DNA of 64,000 nt from an uncultured Prevotellaceae bacterium (GCA_902776475.1 CACYQD010000011.1:1-64000); one strand, 5' to 3'; positions 1 through 8,107 are shown, counted from the first letter of the stretch. Notes: generated by a model from the sequence alone, not told the origin. Numbers and translations: made by a program.

Positions 1-92
1 AACACTCAAATTTTTAATAATCTTTATAACATACTGATATACAGTATTCTATGTGTGTTTTCTAAAAATCTTAGAAATTCATAATGACGGTT

Positions 93-111
93 CGAGTCCC
101 ACCGGGCACCC
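93..111 (+). other. left attachment core (tRNA 3'-end fragment)
   Basis: The sequence cgagtcccaccgggcaccc recurs exactly at 8268-8286. With the preceding TT it reads as a tRNA T-loop, the 3' strand of the T stem (cccac) and the acceptor 3' strand (cgggcac) followed by C. No matching tRNA body lies upstream: the expected 5' acceptor strand gtgcccg is absent and the T-stem 5' strand does not pair. A discriminator C would fit tRNA-His; that identity is inference. Confidence 0.8.
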
Positions 112-118
112 ATAGAGT

Positions 119-150
119 AAGTGGCTGATTTTCAGTCACTTATTTTATTT
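119..150 (+). terminator. hairpin just inside the left end
   Basis: AAGTGGCTGA (119-128) pairs with TCAGTCACTT (132-141) with one G-T pair, followed by a T-rich tail. It lies eight bases after the att core, so it would replace the tRNA terminator displaced by integration. Confidence 0.55.
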
Positions 151-172
151 GCTTAATCTCACACTCTATTTC

Positions 173-191
173 TTGCTACATTTTTGCTACA
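173..191 (+). repeat. left arm-type TTGCTACA boxes (2 copies)
   Basis: TTGCTACA occurs at 173-180 and 184-191, spaced 11 bp, and the same box occurs four times at the other end. Position and helical spacing fit arm-type binding sites of the integrase's N-terminal domain. Function is inferred from layout. Confidence 0.65.
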
Positions 192-199
192 TTTTTGAT

Positions 200-230
200 T
201 TTGAGGTATAAAAAACATTGCTTATCTTTG
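200..230 (+). promoter_or_regulatory. integrase promoter
   Basis: TTTG (200-203), a 19-base spacer and TATCTTTG (223-230) match the Bacteroidetes primary-sigma consensus exactly. The integrase ATG follows 31 bases later. The promoter sits next to the left arm boxes, so integrase binding could repress it. Confidence 0.8.
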
Positions 231-261
231 TGCAGTACTAAACGACAAAATTCTTGAAATC

Positions 262-1773
262 ATGGCAACATTTTTTATTAGGACAACAAAGAAAAGAGGC
301 ACGGCAAAACTCTATATCCGGGTTAACCGTCCTGCCTTAAAAATTTCATGGTGGGTTTGTTCAGGAATAGAGGTAGATGTCGAAACGTGGACGAAAGCGG
401 AGCGCAGCACCAAGGCGATGCGTGAGTATTTCTCCACCGATGAGGGAAAGCGTGTCCAGAGTGACATGAGTAAAGTCGAAGGTTTGATCGATGAACTTTT
501 CGAGAACAAAACTCTTTCGACCAACAGCGACAAACCCATCTTGGAGCGTGCAATCAAGGACATAAGCAATGCTGATGCCATTGCCGCTATGGAAGAGGTC
601 AAGCGTCTGGAGCATGAGGCCGAAGAGCAAAAAAAGAGGGTCATCGTTAACTACTACGAAGATTTCATTGCAGGAATGAAAGACGGTTCAGTTAGGCAGA
701 AAAGAGGAAAGACGTACACGTCAGGGAGTATAAGAGTTTGGGAAGATTTCGGGCGATTCCTGAAAGAGTACACTCCAGCCGACATGACATTTGATGAAAT
801 CACCAAGCGTTTTGCAGACGGATTCATCACGTTCTTGGAGAAGAAAGGGTTGATGGCGAAATCCGTAAACAAACAAGTACTTTGCTTTCGCAGGCTATGT
901 AATGCCGCTGCCTTGGACGAGTGCAATAAGAACTTAGCGAGCGTAAAAGTTTGGGTGGAGAAATCCATCAAGGATGATGAAAAAATGGCCGCTGTGGCTC
1001 TCAGTGAAGCAGAGGTTGATGCGCTCTACTACATGCCGCTGGATGGCGTTAGAGAGCAAGTAAGAGACGTTTTCATGCTTGGTTTTTTCTCGGCTCAGAG
1101 GGTCAGCGACTACAGTCATTTTAAGAGAGAAAATTTCAAAGTCACTCCAAACGGGACACCCGTTATCGTATTCCGTCAGGTGAAAACGGGTCAAGATGTC
1201 ATCGTACCGATTCTTGACGAACGTGTGTTCGAATTGTGTGCGAAGTACGAGTACGATTTTCCAACGCTCGACCGCCGGACGATAAACAGATACATCAAGG
1301 AGATTGCTCGATCATTGTCTGAAAGTGTTCCATCGCTAAGGGAGCAATATTTCACGCAACTGACAATGATAGAGAGAAGGAAAGAGACTTTGTATCTGGA
1401 ATGGTCGAAAAAACTCTCCAAGGGTGGAAAACTCAACGCAGAGGATATGAAACGATTCAGAGCGATGCAGGAATATGCCAAGGAGCATGATAGCGGCGAG
1501 AATGCACTCTACAAAAGGGACACGTCAGGCCGTGTAATAAAAGCCAAGTGGGAGTTAATCTCCACCCATACTTGCAGACGTAGCGCAATTACGCAGATGT
1601 ACGACAGCCATCTCTATGATGTGCGTGACATGATGTCTATTTCTGGCCATACGACCTTAACGAACTTTGAAACCTACATTAAGCGTGGGAGCATGGAACA
1701 AGCCGACCGTATTTCACGCATTGCAAAGAAAGCGAGGAAAGCGAAGGAAATCAGGTTGAAAAAAGAGGCATAG
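262..1773 (+). CDS. tyrosine recombinase / integrase
   Basis: This 503-aa site-specific recombinase presumably integrates and excises the 93-8286 element. The N-terminal about 100 residues look like the arm-DNA-binding domain of Bacteroidetes integrases, followed by a SAM-like core-binding region (about 120-230) and the catalytic domain. Visible catalytic residues are R280 (SAQRVSD), K308, H436 and R439 (THTCRRS), H463 (SGHTT) and nucleophile Y472 (ETYIK). Length is somewhat above the usual 400-450 because of a charged insert around 360-420. It is the first gene inside the left end, reads inward and ends before a hairpin terminator. Confidence 0.93.
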   Translation: MATFFIRTTKKRGTAKLYIRVNRPALKISWWVCSGIEVDVETWTKAERSTKAMREYFSTDEGKRVQSDMSKVEGLIDELFENKTLSTNSDKPILERAIKDISNADAIAAMEEVKRLEHEAEEQKKRVIVNYYEDFIAGMKDGSVRQKRGKTYTSGSIRVWEDFGRFLKEYTPADMTFDEITKRFADGFITFLEKKGLMAKSVNKQVLCFRRLCNAAALDECNKNLASVKVWVEKSIKDDEKMAAVALSEAEVDALYYMPLDGVREQVRDVFMLGFFSAQRVSDYSHFKRENFKVTPNGTPVIVFRQVKTGQDVIVPILDERVFELCAKYEYDFPTLDRRTINRYIKEIARSLSESVPSLREQYFTQLTMIERRKETLYLEWSKKLSKGGKLNAEDMKRFRAMQEYAKEHDSGENALYKRDTSGRVIKAKWELISTHTCRRSAITQMYDSHLYDVRDMMSISGHTTLTNFETYIKRGSMEQADRISRIAKKARKAKEIRLKKEA

Positions 1774-1796
1774 CACATTACACGTCTTGTTTGTTT

Positions 1797-1827
1797 AATC
1801 GGGCGAGTTTTTGTCCGATTTTTTTAT
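1797..1827 (+). terminator. terminator after integrase
   Basis: ATCGGGC (1798-1804) pairs with GTCCGAT (1813-1819) and is followed by a run of T. It separates the integrase from the replication/HTH cluster. Confidence 0.7.
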
Positions 1828-1849
1828 TTATAGATGCCGTGTAAAGGTT

Positions 1850-1879
1850 TTGCATTGTGTTGCAAAGTGTTGCAAAGTG
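1850..1879 (+). repeat. three tandem 10-bp repeats
   Basis: TTGCATTGTG is followed by two exact TTGCAAAGTG copies, in phase every 10 bp. They lie in the AT-rich gap between integrase and the first HTH gene. They could be iterons of the excised circle or sites for an excisionase; neither is shown. Confidence 0.6.
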
Positions 1880-2010
1880 AAACATTTTCATTATAAACAT
1901 GTAAAATATTAATCATTGATTTGTTTAACTACTGTGCGAAATTACACAAATTTTTGTTTAAGCGAAATTACATATTTTCAATGATTTACATTAATTTTTT
2001 GCGTTTTTTC

Positions 2011-2041
2011 TTGCTTTTCTCCGATTAAGATATTATATTTG
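2011..2041 (+). promoter_or_regulatory. promoter of HTH/replication operon
   Basis: TTG (2011-2013), 20 bases and TATATTTG (2034-2041) fit the Bacteroidetes consensus. The first in-frame ATG downstream of the expected transcription start is at 2063, which fixes that start codon. Confidence 0.7.
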
Positions 2042-2062
2042 CATTGTCAAATATTTTTCAGC

Positions 2063-2233
2063 ATGGAGAATAAAAAATATCTTAACACACGGGAAGCCTC
2101 CGAGTTTCTTAACATGAGTCGAAGTCACCTGTACTTACTGACACGTCGAGGAGTGATTCCAAGTTTGCGACCCTATGGGAGTAAACTTTTGTACGACAAG
2201 GATGAGTTAACGAAATGGATGTCAGTAAGATGA
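2063..2233 (+). CDS. excisionase/AlpA-like HTH protein 1
   Basis: This 56-aa protein has a MerR-type winged-helix layout (helix_turn_helix_17 / excisionase family): TREASEFLNMSRSHLYLLTRRG, then a beta-wing segment ending YDKDELTKWM. Such proteins bind att DNA as directionality factors or activate element genes. The start at 2063 is chosen because it lies downstream of the promoter at 2011-2041. The stop overlaps an ATG of the next gene (ATGA), so the two are translationally coupled. Confidence 0.8.
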   Translation: MENKKYLNTREASEFLNMSRSHLYLLTRRGVIPSLRPYGSKLLYDKDELTKWMSVR

Positions 2234-2511
2234 AAGACGTGAACGAAATTTTCTACGCACTAATGCCGAATGTGGAAGCATGGCTACGAGGCGTAGTGAG
2301 CGACGAAGTCCTGAAGGCATTGGAAGCCGAACAGGCCAAGAAACGACCGCCAAGGACGTACACACGGCGTGAGGTTGCGGCGATGGCGCACATTAGTTTG
2401 CCGACGCTATGGTCGAAGATGAAAGCAGGGAAGATCATTCCCCTAAAGAGCAGCGGGAGGCGAGTGCTCTTCTCTGAGGATGAAGTCAGGAGGTTTTTAA
2501 AGGAGGGGTAA
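2230..2511 (+). CDS. excisionase-like HTH protein 2
   Basis: This 93-aa protein has its HTH in the second half: YTRREVAAMAHISLPTLWSKM followed by LKSSGRRVLFSEDEVRRFL. It is the same family as the preceding gene but with an extra 40-residue N-terminal helical region. An upstream in-frame ATG at 2215 is possible; 2230 is preferred because it overlaps the previous stop as ATGA. Paired HTH proteins of this kind ahead of a RepA/primase module are common on Bacteroidetes elements. Which of the two acts as excisionase is unknown. Confidence 0.75.
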   Translation: MKDVNEIFYALMPNVEAWLRGVVSDEVLKALEAEQAKKRPPRTYTRREVAAMAHISLPTLWSKMKAGKIIPLKSSGRRVLFSEDEVRRFLKEG

Positions 2512-2514
2512 TAA

Positions 2515-3720
2515 ATGGACACAAAAAAAGCGGCCGAAGCCGCAACTACAAAAGACACGGCAAAATTACTAAAATTTGACGATTTAATCAAGGAAATATC
2601 TGAAAAAGATGGCCTGTGTTTTCCCGTCAAATTTCAGAGCGACCCTGCCAAGGATTTCGCCGAGGAAGCGGAGGAGATGTCTGAGAGAAAAATCCCGAAG
2701 GATGAGTGGGGGTTTGTGTCAGCTGCCAACCTTCTTTCTCGTGAAATCGCTCGTATTCCTACGCTCTACGACCCCATTTTCCCCCGTGTGGGGCTTGCTG
2801 TGCTCGCTGGCGAGAGCGATGCAGGTAAGTCCATGCTCCTGCGCCAAATGGCAATTTGCGTGGCTACGGGGAGGCCGTTTCTCGGTATGGACTTCGGAGG
2901 TCGGCACAGGTCAGCACTATACGTCAGCAGCGAGGATGGGGAGGATTCCACCGAGGCCATTCTCCCGAAGAATAACGTGTACTTTTGTGACGATGAAAGA
3001 GACTGGGAGAATCTTCGCTTCTTATTCGAGGAAGAGGATATTCGTAAAAAAATAGATGGCAGACTCGCACGTCATCCCGCCGACCTTGTCATCATCGATG
3101 CGATGGGTAATTTCTTCGAAGGGAAAGACCTCAACAGCAGCGCTCAGGTGCAGCAATTCTACAAGCCATACAAGGCACTGGCCGAAAAACATAAATGCCT
3201 GATAGTTTTTCTCCACCACGTCGGCAAAGGCCGTGAGGGAAACACACCTACAAAAAACGCTCTTGTAGGTAGCCAAAGTATTGAGGCTGGTGTGCGTGTC
3301 GTACTTTTACTCGTTAAAGAAAAAACCGACCCCAACATAAGACACCTGTGTATCGTAAAACACAACTATCTTCCCTCAGACTACAAGCGTGAATCCATCG
3401 TGCTGAGATTCGACTCTGAGACGTACACCTTCAAGGTGACAGGCGGACACGTCCCATTTGATTTGCTGGGCGAAGAATCTGGGGGGAAAAGGAAGAAGTG
3501 TGTGTGCGATTTCGGAAGCGATAGGGACTACATAAAGTATTTCGGGGAAATCCTAAAGGGGAAGAAACTCTCTCGTACCAAACTAATGAGGGAGGTTAAG
3601 AAGAATTTCGGGTGCAGTCAGGATTACGCCTATATGATAATAGATTCCTACAACGGTGTCTGCCTTAAAGAGACAACGAAAGGTAGAAGTCAGTATTATA
3701 CTTTTATACCTAATACCTAA
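2515..3720 (+). CDS. RepA-like AAA ATPase
   Basis: This 401-aa RecA-fold ATPase of the plasmid RepA / AAA_25 type is probably the helicase for replicating the excised element. Walker A is GESDAGKS (residues 99-106), Walker B is LVIIDAMG, and IVFLHHVGKG follows as the sensor/histidine motif. The C-terminal about 90 residues look like a winged-helix DNA-binding tail. It starts three bases after the HTH gene stop and has an unusually good ribosome binding site for this phylum (AAAGGAGG). The next gene is a primase, which supports a replication role. Confidence 0.85.
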   Translation: MDTKKAAEAATTKDTAKLLKFDDLIKEISEKDGLCFPVKFQSDPAKDFAEEAEEMSERKIPKDEWGFVSAANLLSREIARIPTLYDPIFPRVGLAVLAGESDAGKSMLLRQMAICVATGRPFLGMDFGGRHRSALYVSSEDGEDSTEAILPKNNVYFCDDERDWENLRFLFEEEDIRKKIDGRLARHPADLVIIDAMGNFFEGKDLNSSAQVQQFYKPYKALAEKHKCLIVFLHHVGKGREGNTPTKNALVGSQSIEAGVRVVLLLVKEKTDPNIRHLCIVKHNYLPSDYKRESIVLRFDSETYTFKVTGGHVPFDLLGEESGGKRKKCVCDFGSDRDYIKYFGEILKGKKLSRTKLMREVKKNFGCSQDYAYMIIDSYNGVCLKETTKGRSQYYTFIPNT

Positions 3721-3768
3721 TAAGTACAGGTATAAGGTACAAGGAAAGAAACAAATATACCTCAAATC

Positions 3769-3792
3769 ACCTCTCTCCCTTTAGGGAGAGGT
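3769..3792 (+). repeat. CTCCC...GGGAG inverted repeat between ATPase and primase genes
   Basis: The arms acctctctccc and gggagaggt flank a short TTTA-containing loop. It has no T-run, so it is a poor terminator. It shares the CTCCC/GGGAG core with the 32-bp repeats at 36557-36716. Confidence 0.45.
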
Positions 3793-3836
3793 ATTTAGGT
3801 ATATCTTTCCCTTTATGAATTTGAAATCAAAAAAAA

Positions 3837-5129
3837 ATGAGTACAGGTATTTTTGAGAGGACAATTTCCTTCTGGACTTCTACGAAAAGAAGTTCACGAA
3901 ATAGGTCTGAGACAACCGTCGGACAATTCCTCGCTGAGGGTGAGAAACACAAGGGCACTATAACACAACTAAGGAAACTCTACGAGAACGCAACAACCTT
4001 CTACCGTCAAGACGAAGGTCAGAGCAAACGGCTCTTTGAGGAGTACAAAAGGGAAAAACAACAACTTCTACCGCTTGCATCAATTAGCGGCAACTTCGCA
4101 GAGGGTGGCAGACTTGAAAATCTGATAGAGCCGTCAAATCTGGCTTGTCTGGATATCGATGCAACCAAGCCGCATGATGCAGCAGAGAAACGAGCCAAGG
4201 GAGAACGAGTACCAAACGAACACGTAACCGATTGGGAGGAACTTAAACGGCAAATCTCCCGTATTCCATTTGTGGCATATTGTGCGCTAAGCGTTAGCGG
4301 CTACGGCTTGTATTTGATTATTCCGATTAAGAGTGCGGAGAACTATCTCGAACACTGGTGCGCTCTCGAATATCTTTTCATGAAGCACTACGGCCTGACC
4401 ATCGACCCCAACACGAAGGACATGAGCCGTGCAAGATTCGTGTCCTACGACCCTGACCCGTACGTGAACCCCAATGCGAGGGTATTTTCAGCAATCGTGA
4501 AAGAGGAGAAACCCGATGTGACACCTCTCCCCACTCCGAAGATGACCTGTAACTATTCCGACAAGTGGAGCGACTTCGACAAGGCAGCGGCGTGCGTGGA
4601 TGAGATTTGCAAAAGAGGACTAAATGTGTCCCATGAGCAAGATGATTGGGTGCGATGGGGATATGCGCTCAGTGAGATGGGAGAAGCCGGACGTCCCCTC
4701 TTCCATCGTATCAGTTCTCTTTCGTCTAAGTACGACCACGCAGTGAACGATGAGAAATACGACTACCTTATGAGGACTCGTAACGGCGAAATCGGACTTG
4801 GTGCTTTCTTCGAGTACTGCAAGGAACACAGCATATCATTCGCCGACACCATCAAGCGAAAATGCAAGCAGGAAGCCGTAAATGTAACGCCCAATCCACA
4901 ACAGCGACTTGAAACCCTGAGGGCAAACTATCCTTCCGTTTCCCTGCTTGCCGACAAACTCAAACTGGAGGTTGGCAGCGATGGCGATGATACTCCAACG
5001 CTTGCCGATAATCCGACACTCGCAAAGGAATGGTTAAACAGTTCAGACCCTATACAGAGAATGAAGGCCACAATGTTCTGGAGTACATATAACGCCGCTA
5101 TGGAGTGCGTCGCTAAAGAGCGTGACTGA
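3837..5129 (+). CDS. VirE-N/PriCT-2 primase-like protein
   Basis: This 430-aa protein resembles the BT4734/VirE N-terminal domain followed by a PriCT-2 C-terminal domain. Residues about 70-220 contain the acidic LACLDIDATKPHD motif and the FVAYCALSVSGYGLYLIIPI and DMSRARFVSYDPD segments. Residues about 245-340 contain DDWVRWGYALSEMGEAGRPLF and YLMRTRNGEIGLGAFFEYCKE, typical of PriCT-2. Related proteins on NBU-like elements act in replication of the excised form. It follows the ATPase gene by 116 bp on the same strand. Confidence 0.8.
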   Translation: MSTGIFERTISFWTSTKRSSRNRSETTVGQFLAEGEKHKGTITQLRKLYENATTFYRQDEGQSKRLFEEYKREKQQLLPLASISGNFAEGGRLENLIEPSNLACLDIDATKPHDAAEKRAKGERVPNEHVTDWEELKRQISRIPFVAYCALSVSGYGLYLIIPIKSAENYLEHWCALEYLFMKHYGLTIDPNTKDMSRARFVSYDPDPYVNPNARVFSAIVKEEKPDVTPLPTPKMTCNYSDKWSDFDKAAACVDEICKRGLNVSHEQDDWVRWGYALSEMGEAGRPLFHRISSLSSKYDHAVNDEKYDYLMRTRNGEIGLGAFFEYCKEHSISFADTIKRKCKQEAVNVTPNPQQRLETLRANYPSVSLLADKLKLEVGSDGDDTPTLADNPTLAKEWLNSSDPIQRMKATMFWSTYNAAMECVAKERD

Positions 5130-6059
5130 AAACAATGCGAAAACAGCGAGAAAACCGAAACGGTAAAGATTCTTTACAAAGCGCATGGCATGAGAGTTTT
5201 GGAATTGTGCAGATTGTAAAAACTTTTTATTTTCCGCACACTTCCTTTAGATTTATACCAATCTGTCAACTTTTTTCATTTGCACCAATTTAGTCATATC
5301 TTATTGACATTCAGCGTATTAGGTTCTACTTATCATAATGGTCATTATATTAAAAAAAAGTATAAGTTGTTTGTTTTCAACTGGTTACGCGGTTAATATT
5401 TCATTTTACAGGATCAGCGTGTAAAGATTTTTCCTTTGCACACTGATTGTTAAGTGTAATTATTACACTTATGATTTTTTCCTGACAAATGCCCGAAAGC
5501 AGAAAGATGTGGTTTATACTTCGTATAAACTGTGTGTTTGTTCTGAGTAAGAAAACGACTGTTACATCATCCATGTGCCGCAGATTCTTTCGGATATTCC
5601 CATCATTCAGGCGAGAACCGTCATACAAGCCATTTTCAGGCCGCATGTCACATTGTATCGGCTTGGACGATAAGTTATGCCGTTTTGCAGTTATCGTTGA
5701 ATCTGAGGCGATTCTATGGCCTATAGCGAATATTTTCTTCAATGTGTCTGAATAATTCGCAGAAGACCCCTGCACCCCCCCCTATGAGCATGGATAACGA
5801 GCGTAGTGCCCTGCCACCGAGATTTTTCAATTTTTCGTTTTTATTGTTCCGTTTGTCGGGAATGTTGCCGAGTTGCGATAATACATTATTCCGAGTTGTT
5901 TTTTCTTTGGGTTAATATCCGTATCACCGACCGCCGCAACGTCAACCATGAGGGCACAATGAGTTAAGTATTTGCTTAATTTGCCATGTTGGGATGGCAT
6001 TTGTGTAGATGGGAATTTCTGCTTAAATTTGCGGTACACTAACCAGAAAAATGTCAAAA
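5130..6059. other. 930-bp gene-poor segment, possible oriT or origin
   Basis: I see no convincing gene here. An open frame on the minus strand (5401-5775) and one on the plus strand (5489-5755) oppose each other and match nothing I know. Near the right end lies a run of eight C (5775-5782) followed by gcatggataacgagcgtagtg. G/C runs next to such arms occur near transfer origins of Bacteroides mobilizable elements, so a trans-acting oriT is a possibility. This is weak inference. Confidence 0.3.
6000..6031 (+). promoter_or_regulatory. promoter of the 6061 gene pair
   Basis: TTTG (6000-6003), 20 bases and TAAATTTG (6024-6031) match the consensus exactly, 29 bases before the ATG at 6061. Confidence 0.8.
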
Positions 6060-6060
6060 C

Positions 6061-6300
6061 ATGGAATCAAAAAAAGAAACATTGAAAGACTTACTTCAAT
6101 GGGAATCTGTCAACATCACAGACCATTTTGGGAGCATCATCGACGCTATGGCGGAGGTGGGTTATCTCATCCAGTGCATGAAGAATGGAATAAAACGGAC
6201 TGATACTGAATTGCTGGAGTCACAATCCATCATCACCGAACCGTTAATCTTCTATCGACAATTACTTGAACAAATAAACCTCAAACAAAAAGAACTATGA
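6061..6300 (+). CDS. hypothetical protein, 79 aa
   Basis: I do not recognise this protein. It is predicted helical, with an acidic N-terminal half (WESVNITDHFGSIIDAMAEVG) and no membrane segment, Cys pair or HTH. Its promoter is near perfect and its stop overlaps the next start (ATGA), which argues for a real, coupled gene pair. Similar small proteins sit beside plasmid replication genes, but no function can be named. Confidence 0.65.
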   Translation: MESKKETLKDLLQWESVNITDHFGSIIDAMAEVGYLIQCMKNGIKRTDTELLESQSIITEPLIFYRQLLEQINLKQKEL

Positions 6301-6512
6301 ACAGACTTTATCAAGAAGCGTTAAACGCATTAATCAAGCATCATCGCAGGCATCCGAACGTTGTGGACTGTAACGGACGATATTTAGGTGAAAGACAATG
6401 GGTCGAACCATCCGAAACGCTATCCAGCATTACGTGGAAATATGTCTATTTAAACAACATTAACGGACTGATAGCGAAGTACGACATACGAAAACAACGC
6501 ATAGTAGAGTAG
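6297..6512 (+). CDS. hypothetical protein, 71 aa
   Basis: I do not recognise this small basic protein (ALIKHHRRHPN near the N terminus). It overlaps the previous gene by four bases and is followed by a hairpin terminator, so the two form a closed transcription unit. Size and coupling would suit a partner or regulator of the 79-aa protein; a toxin-antitoxin role is possible but no family motif is visible. Confidence 0.6.
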   Translation: MNRLYQEALNALIKHHRRHPNVVDCNGRYLGERQWVEPSETLSSITWKYVYLNNINGLIAKYDIRKQRIVE

Positions 6513-6549
6513 ATAAATATAGAAGCACTACCAATTTACAGCATCATTG

Positions 6550-6576
6550 GCACTCTCATTTTGGGAGTGCTTTTTG
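6550..6576 (+). terminator. terminator after 6297 gene
   Basis: GCACTC (6550-6555) pairs with GAGTGC (6565-6570) and is followed by five T. Confidence 0.75.
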
Positions 6577-6607
6577 TTTCCCGATTTGAAAAAAAATCCG
6601 AAAAAAC

Positions 6608-6658
6608 TTGCATGTAAAATATTTTTACCATATCTTTGCGGTGTAAAATATTTTTACC
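6608..6658 (+). promoter_or_regulatory. promoter with two operator-like repeats
   Basis: TTG (6608-6610), 20 bases and TATCTTTG (6631-6638) form a promoter. A 17-bp near-palindrome, tgtaaaatatttttacc, is present exactly twice: once in the spacer (6613-6629) and once between the -7 box and the ATG (6642-6658). Repeats covering the promoter on both sides of the -7 box look like an operator pair for a repressor. A partial copy (catgtaaaatatt) occurs at 1899-1911. Confidence 0.7.
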
Positions 6659-6659
6659 T

Positions 6660-7322
6660 ATGCAAGAAAAAGAATTTCCCAAGACAATCGTCATCCCAGA
6701 CGAGAAAGACAACGAAGCCACTGCCATAAGACGTACAATCCGAATTGCTCAGGATTCGTTTGCGACGCTGCGTGACGATGAGCGGTTTGTCATGCCCGAC
6801 AAATTGAGTCAACTCACGGTCGAGTATTGTCATCGTTTCTACGCTCCCATCCGTGAGAAAATTGCCGAAATGATTGTCAACGAGGACGACCCAGCCGAGG
6901 TGCAGCGGAAACGGAAACTCGCCGAAAAAACTGAGCGCCGACAATCGGCCACAACAAAGGCAATTAACTTGATTAGAGCGGCATTGGACTCGCCAGATTT
7001 GATGATGAGGTATGACCCCATTTGTCGAAACGTTACACCGTCTTGCGTCATTGATGAGGTTGCAGCGAGACGTATGGAGCGTCCTGTTCCGGCCGAGGCT
7101 GAAACTCACTGGGAACTGTTGCAAGCGACTAAAAAAGCGTACAACGAGTTACGAGATTGGGAGCGAAATCACCATTTACACAAAACGCCGCTAAAGGTTT
7201 TATTTAGTATGGGCTTGGAGCGATTTTGCGGCGCATGGTCAACAAGAGAAAACATCATTCCCACCGACGAGAACCCCACCGCCAAGGCCATGAGGGAAGC
7301 CGTAGAGAAAACAATTTTGTAA
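6660..7322 (+). CDS. hypothetical protein, 220 aa
   Basis: I do not recognise this protein. It is soluble, highly charged and mostly helical, with a basic Lys/Arg-rich stretch near residues 75-95 (RKRKLAEKTERRQ) and a Trp-containing segment near 150-170. No relaxase His triad, HTH or nuclease motif is evident. The start at 6660 follows the promoter and operator repeats. It is followed after 19 bases by a coiled-coil gene, so they probably share an operon. The tight operator arrangement suggests a regulated accessory function of the element. Confidence 0.65.
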   Translation: MQEKEFPKTIVIPDEKDNEATAIRRTIRIAQDSFATLRDDERFVMPDKLSQLTVEYCHRFYAPIREKIAEMIVNEDDPAEVQRKRKLAEKTERRQSATTKAINLIRAALDSPDLMMRYDPICRNVTPSCVIDEVAARRMERPVPAEAETHWELLQATKKAYNELRDWERNHHLHKTPLKVLFSMGLERFCGAWSTRENIIPTDENPTAKAMREAVEKTIL

Positions 7323-7341
7323 AATATAAATCAAAAGAATT

Positions 7342-7551
7342 ATGCAAGAATTAGTTGAAATTTTGCAAGGAATGGCGCATGACATTGCCGACTTGCAATC
7401 GTGGCGAGATGCCCACGACCAAAGAATCAAGAAAGAACAGGAAGAGCAGAGCGACACCATGAAGATGTTTAACGAATACATCACCGAGCGCAGGAAAAAG
7501 GAAACTAAGGAACAAAGCGACCTCCAAAAACTGCGTGAGATGATGATGTGA
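7342..7551 (+). CDS. small coiled-coil protein, 69 aa
   Basis: The protein is almost entirely a charged helix (about residues 1-65, rich in E, K, Q and M with heptad-like spacing). It is probably an oligomerising or partner-binding protein. It sits 19 bases after the 220-aa gene and before a hairpin terminator, so it is probably the last gene of that operon. No family is recognised. Confidence 0.6.
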   Translation: MQELVEILQGMAHDIADLQSWRDAHDQRIKKEQEEQSDTMKMFNEYITERRKKETKEQSDLQKLREMMM

Positions 7552-7585
7552 GGAAGACCCTTGCGAAATGATTCTTGAATCATTG

Positions 7586-7630
7586 ACCCACCTGCTTGAA
7601 CTCTCCCTCTCCATCGGGCAGGTGGGTTTT
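7586..7630 (+). terminator. terminator after 7342 gene
   Basis: ACCCACCTGC (7586-7595) pairs perfectly with GCAGGTGGGT (7618-7627) and is followed by T residues. Confidence 0.8.
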
Positions 7631-7646
7631 CAAACCAAAGAAGAAA

Positions 7647-8006
7647 ATGATTTGCAGAAACCGACTAATTAACAAAAACAGCGAGGAAATCAGGCTTAAC
7701 GTCTCATTTTCCGTCGTGGACGTGCGGCAATCCTTGAAGCGGTATTTCGCATTACTCGCCGATTCTTGCAGTACATCATTTGCATTGAATTTCGGTAGCG
7801 GAGAGCCCGATTTATTTCACTACCTTAGCCGTGACCTTTTCAATGGCTACCCGAAGGATTTGCAGCAACAACTATGCCGCTGGGCGGTAACGCTCGCAGA
7901 GAAACACGGATTAATTTTCAAGGGAACTGGAGATGATTGCTTCTACCTATCTCCAGAACTCCGACGAAAAGCAGGGAGACCGAAAAACGAGAGTGAGGAA
8001 ACGTAA
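7647..8006 (+). CDS. hypothetical protein, 119 aa
   Basis: I do not recognise this protein. ATG 7647 is used because it lies just after the preceding terminator; earlier non-ATG starts would run through the hairpin. The middle (DVRQSLKRYFALLADSC) and the segment LQQQLCRWAVTLAEKHGLIF look helical, and the tail (ELRRKAGRPKNESEET) is basic. It is the last gene before the right end of the element. A DNA-binding accessory role is conceivable but not supported by a motif. Confidence 0.55.
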   Translation: MICRNRLINKNSEEIRLNVSFSVVDVRQSLKRYFALLADSCSTSFALNFGSGEPDLFHYLSRDLFNGYPKDLQQQLCRWAVTLAEKHGLIFKGTGDDCFYLSPELRRKAGRPKNESEET

Positions 8007-8073
8007 CATCACTACACTCATGTTGCTGTGATTAGACCAAAATAGTCTTTCATCCGTTCAAGAATTATGTCGG

Positions 8074-8106
8074 CCGCTTTTGTCCGTGAGGATTTAAGCG
8101 GTTTTT
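8074..8106 (+). terminator. terminator at right end of the element
   Basis: CCGCTT (8074-8079) pairs with AAGCGG (8096-8101) and is followed by five T. It lies just before the right arm boxes and would protect them from read-through. Confidence 0.7.
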
Positions 8107-8107
8107 C

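Noticed and set aside
20-115. Intact tRNA gene at the left edge
   Set aside because: No 5' acceptor strand, D arm or anticodon arm can be found before the T-loop; the T-stem 5' strand does not pair.
5401-5775. 124-aa minus-strand gene in the element
   Set aside because: It opposes all other element genes, resembles no family and is overlapped by an equally open plus-strand frame; treated as chance.
6061-6512. Toxin-antitoxin pair
   Set aside because: Size and overlap fit, but no known toxin fold or antitoxin DNA-binding motif is visible, so the call is not made.
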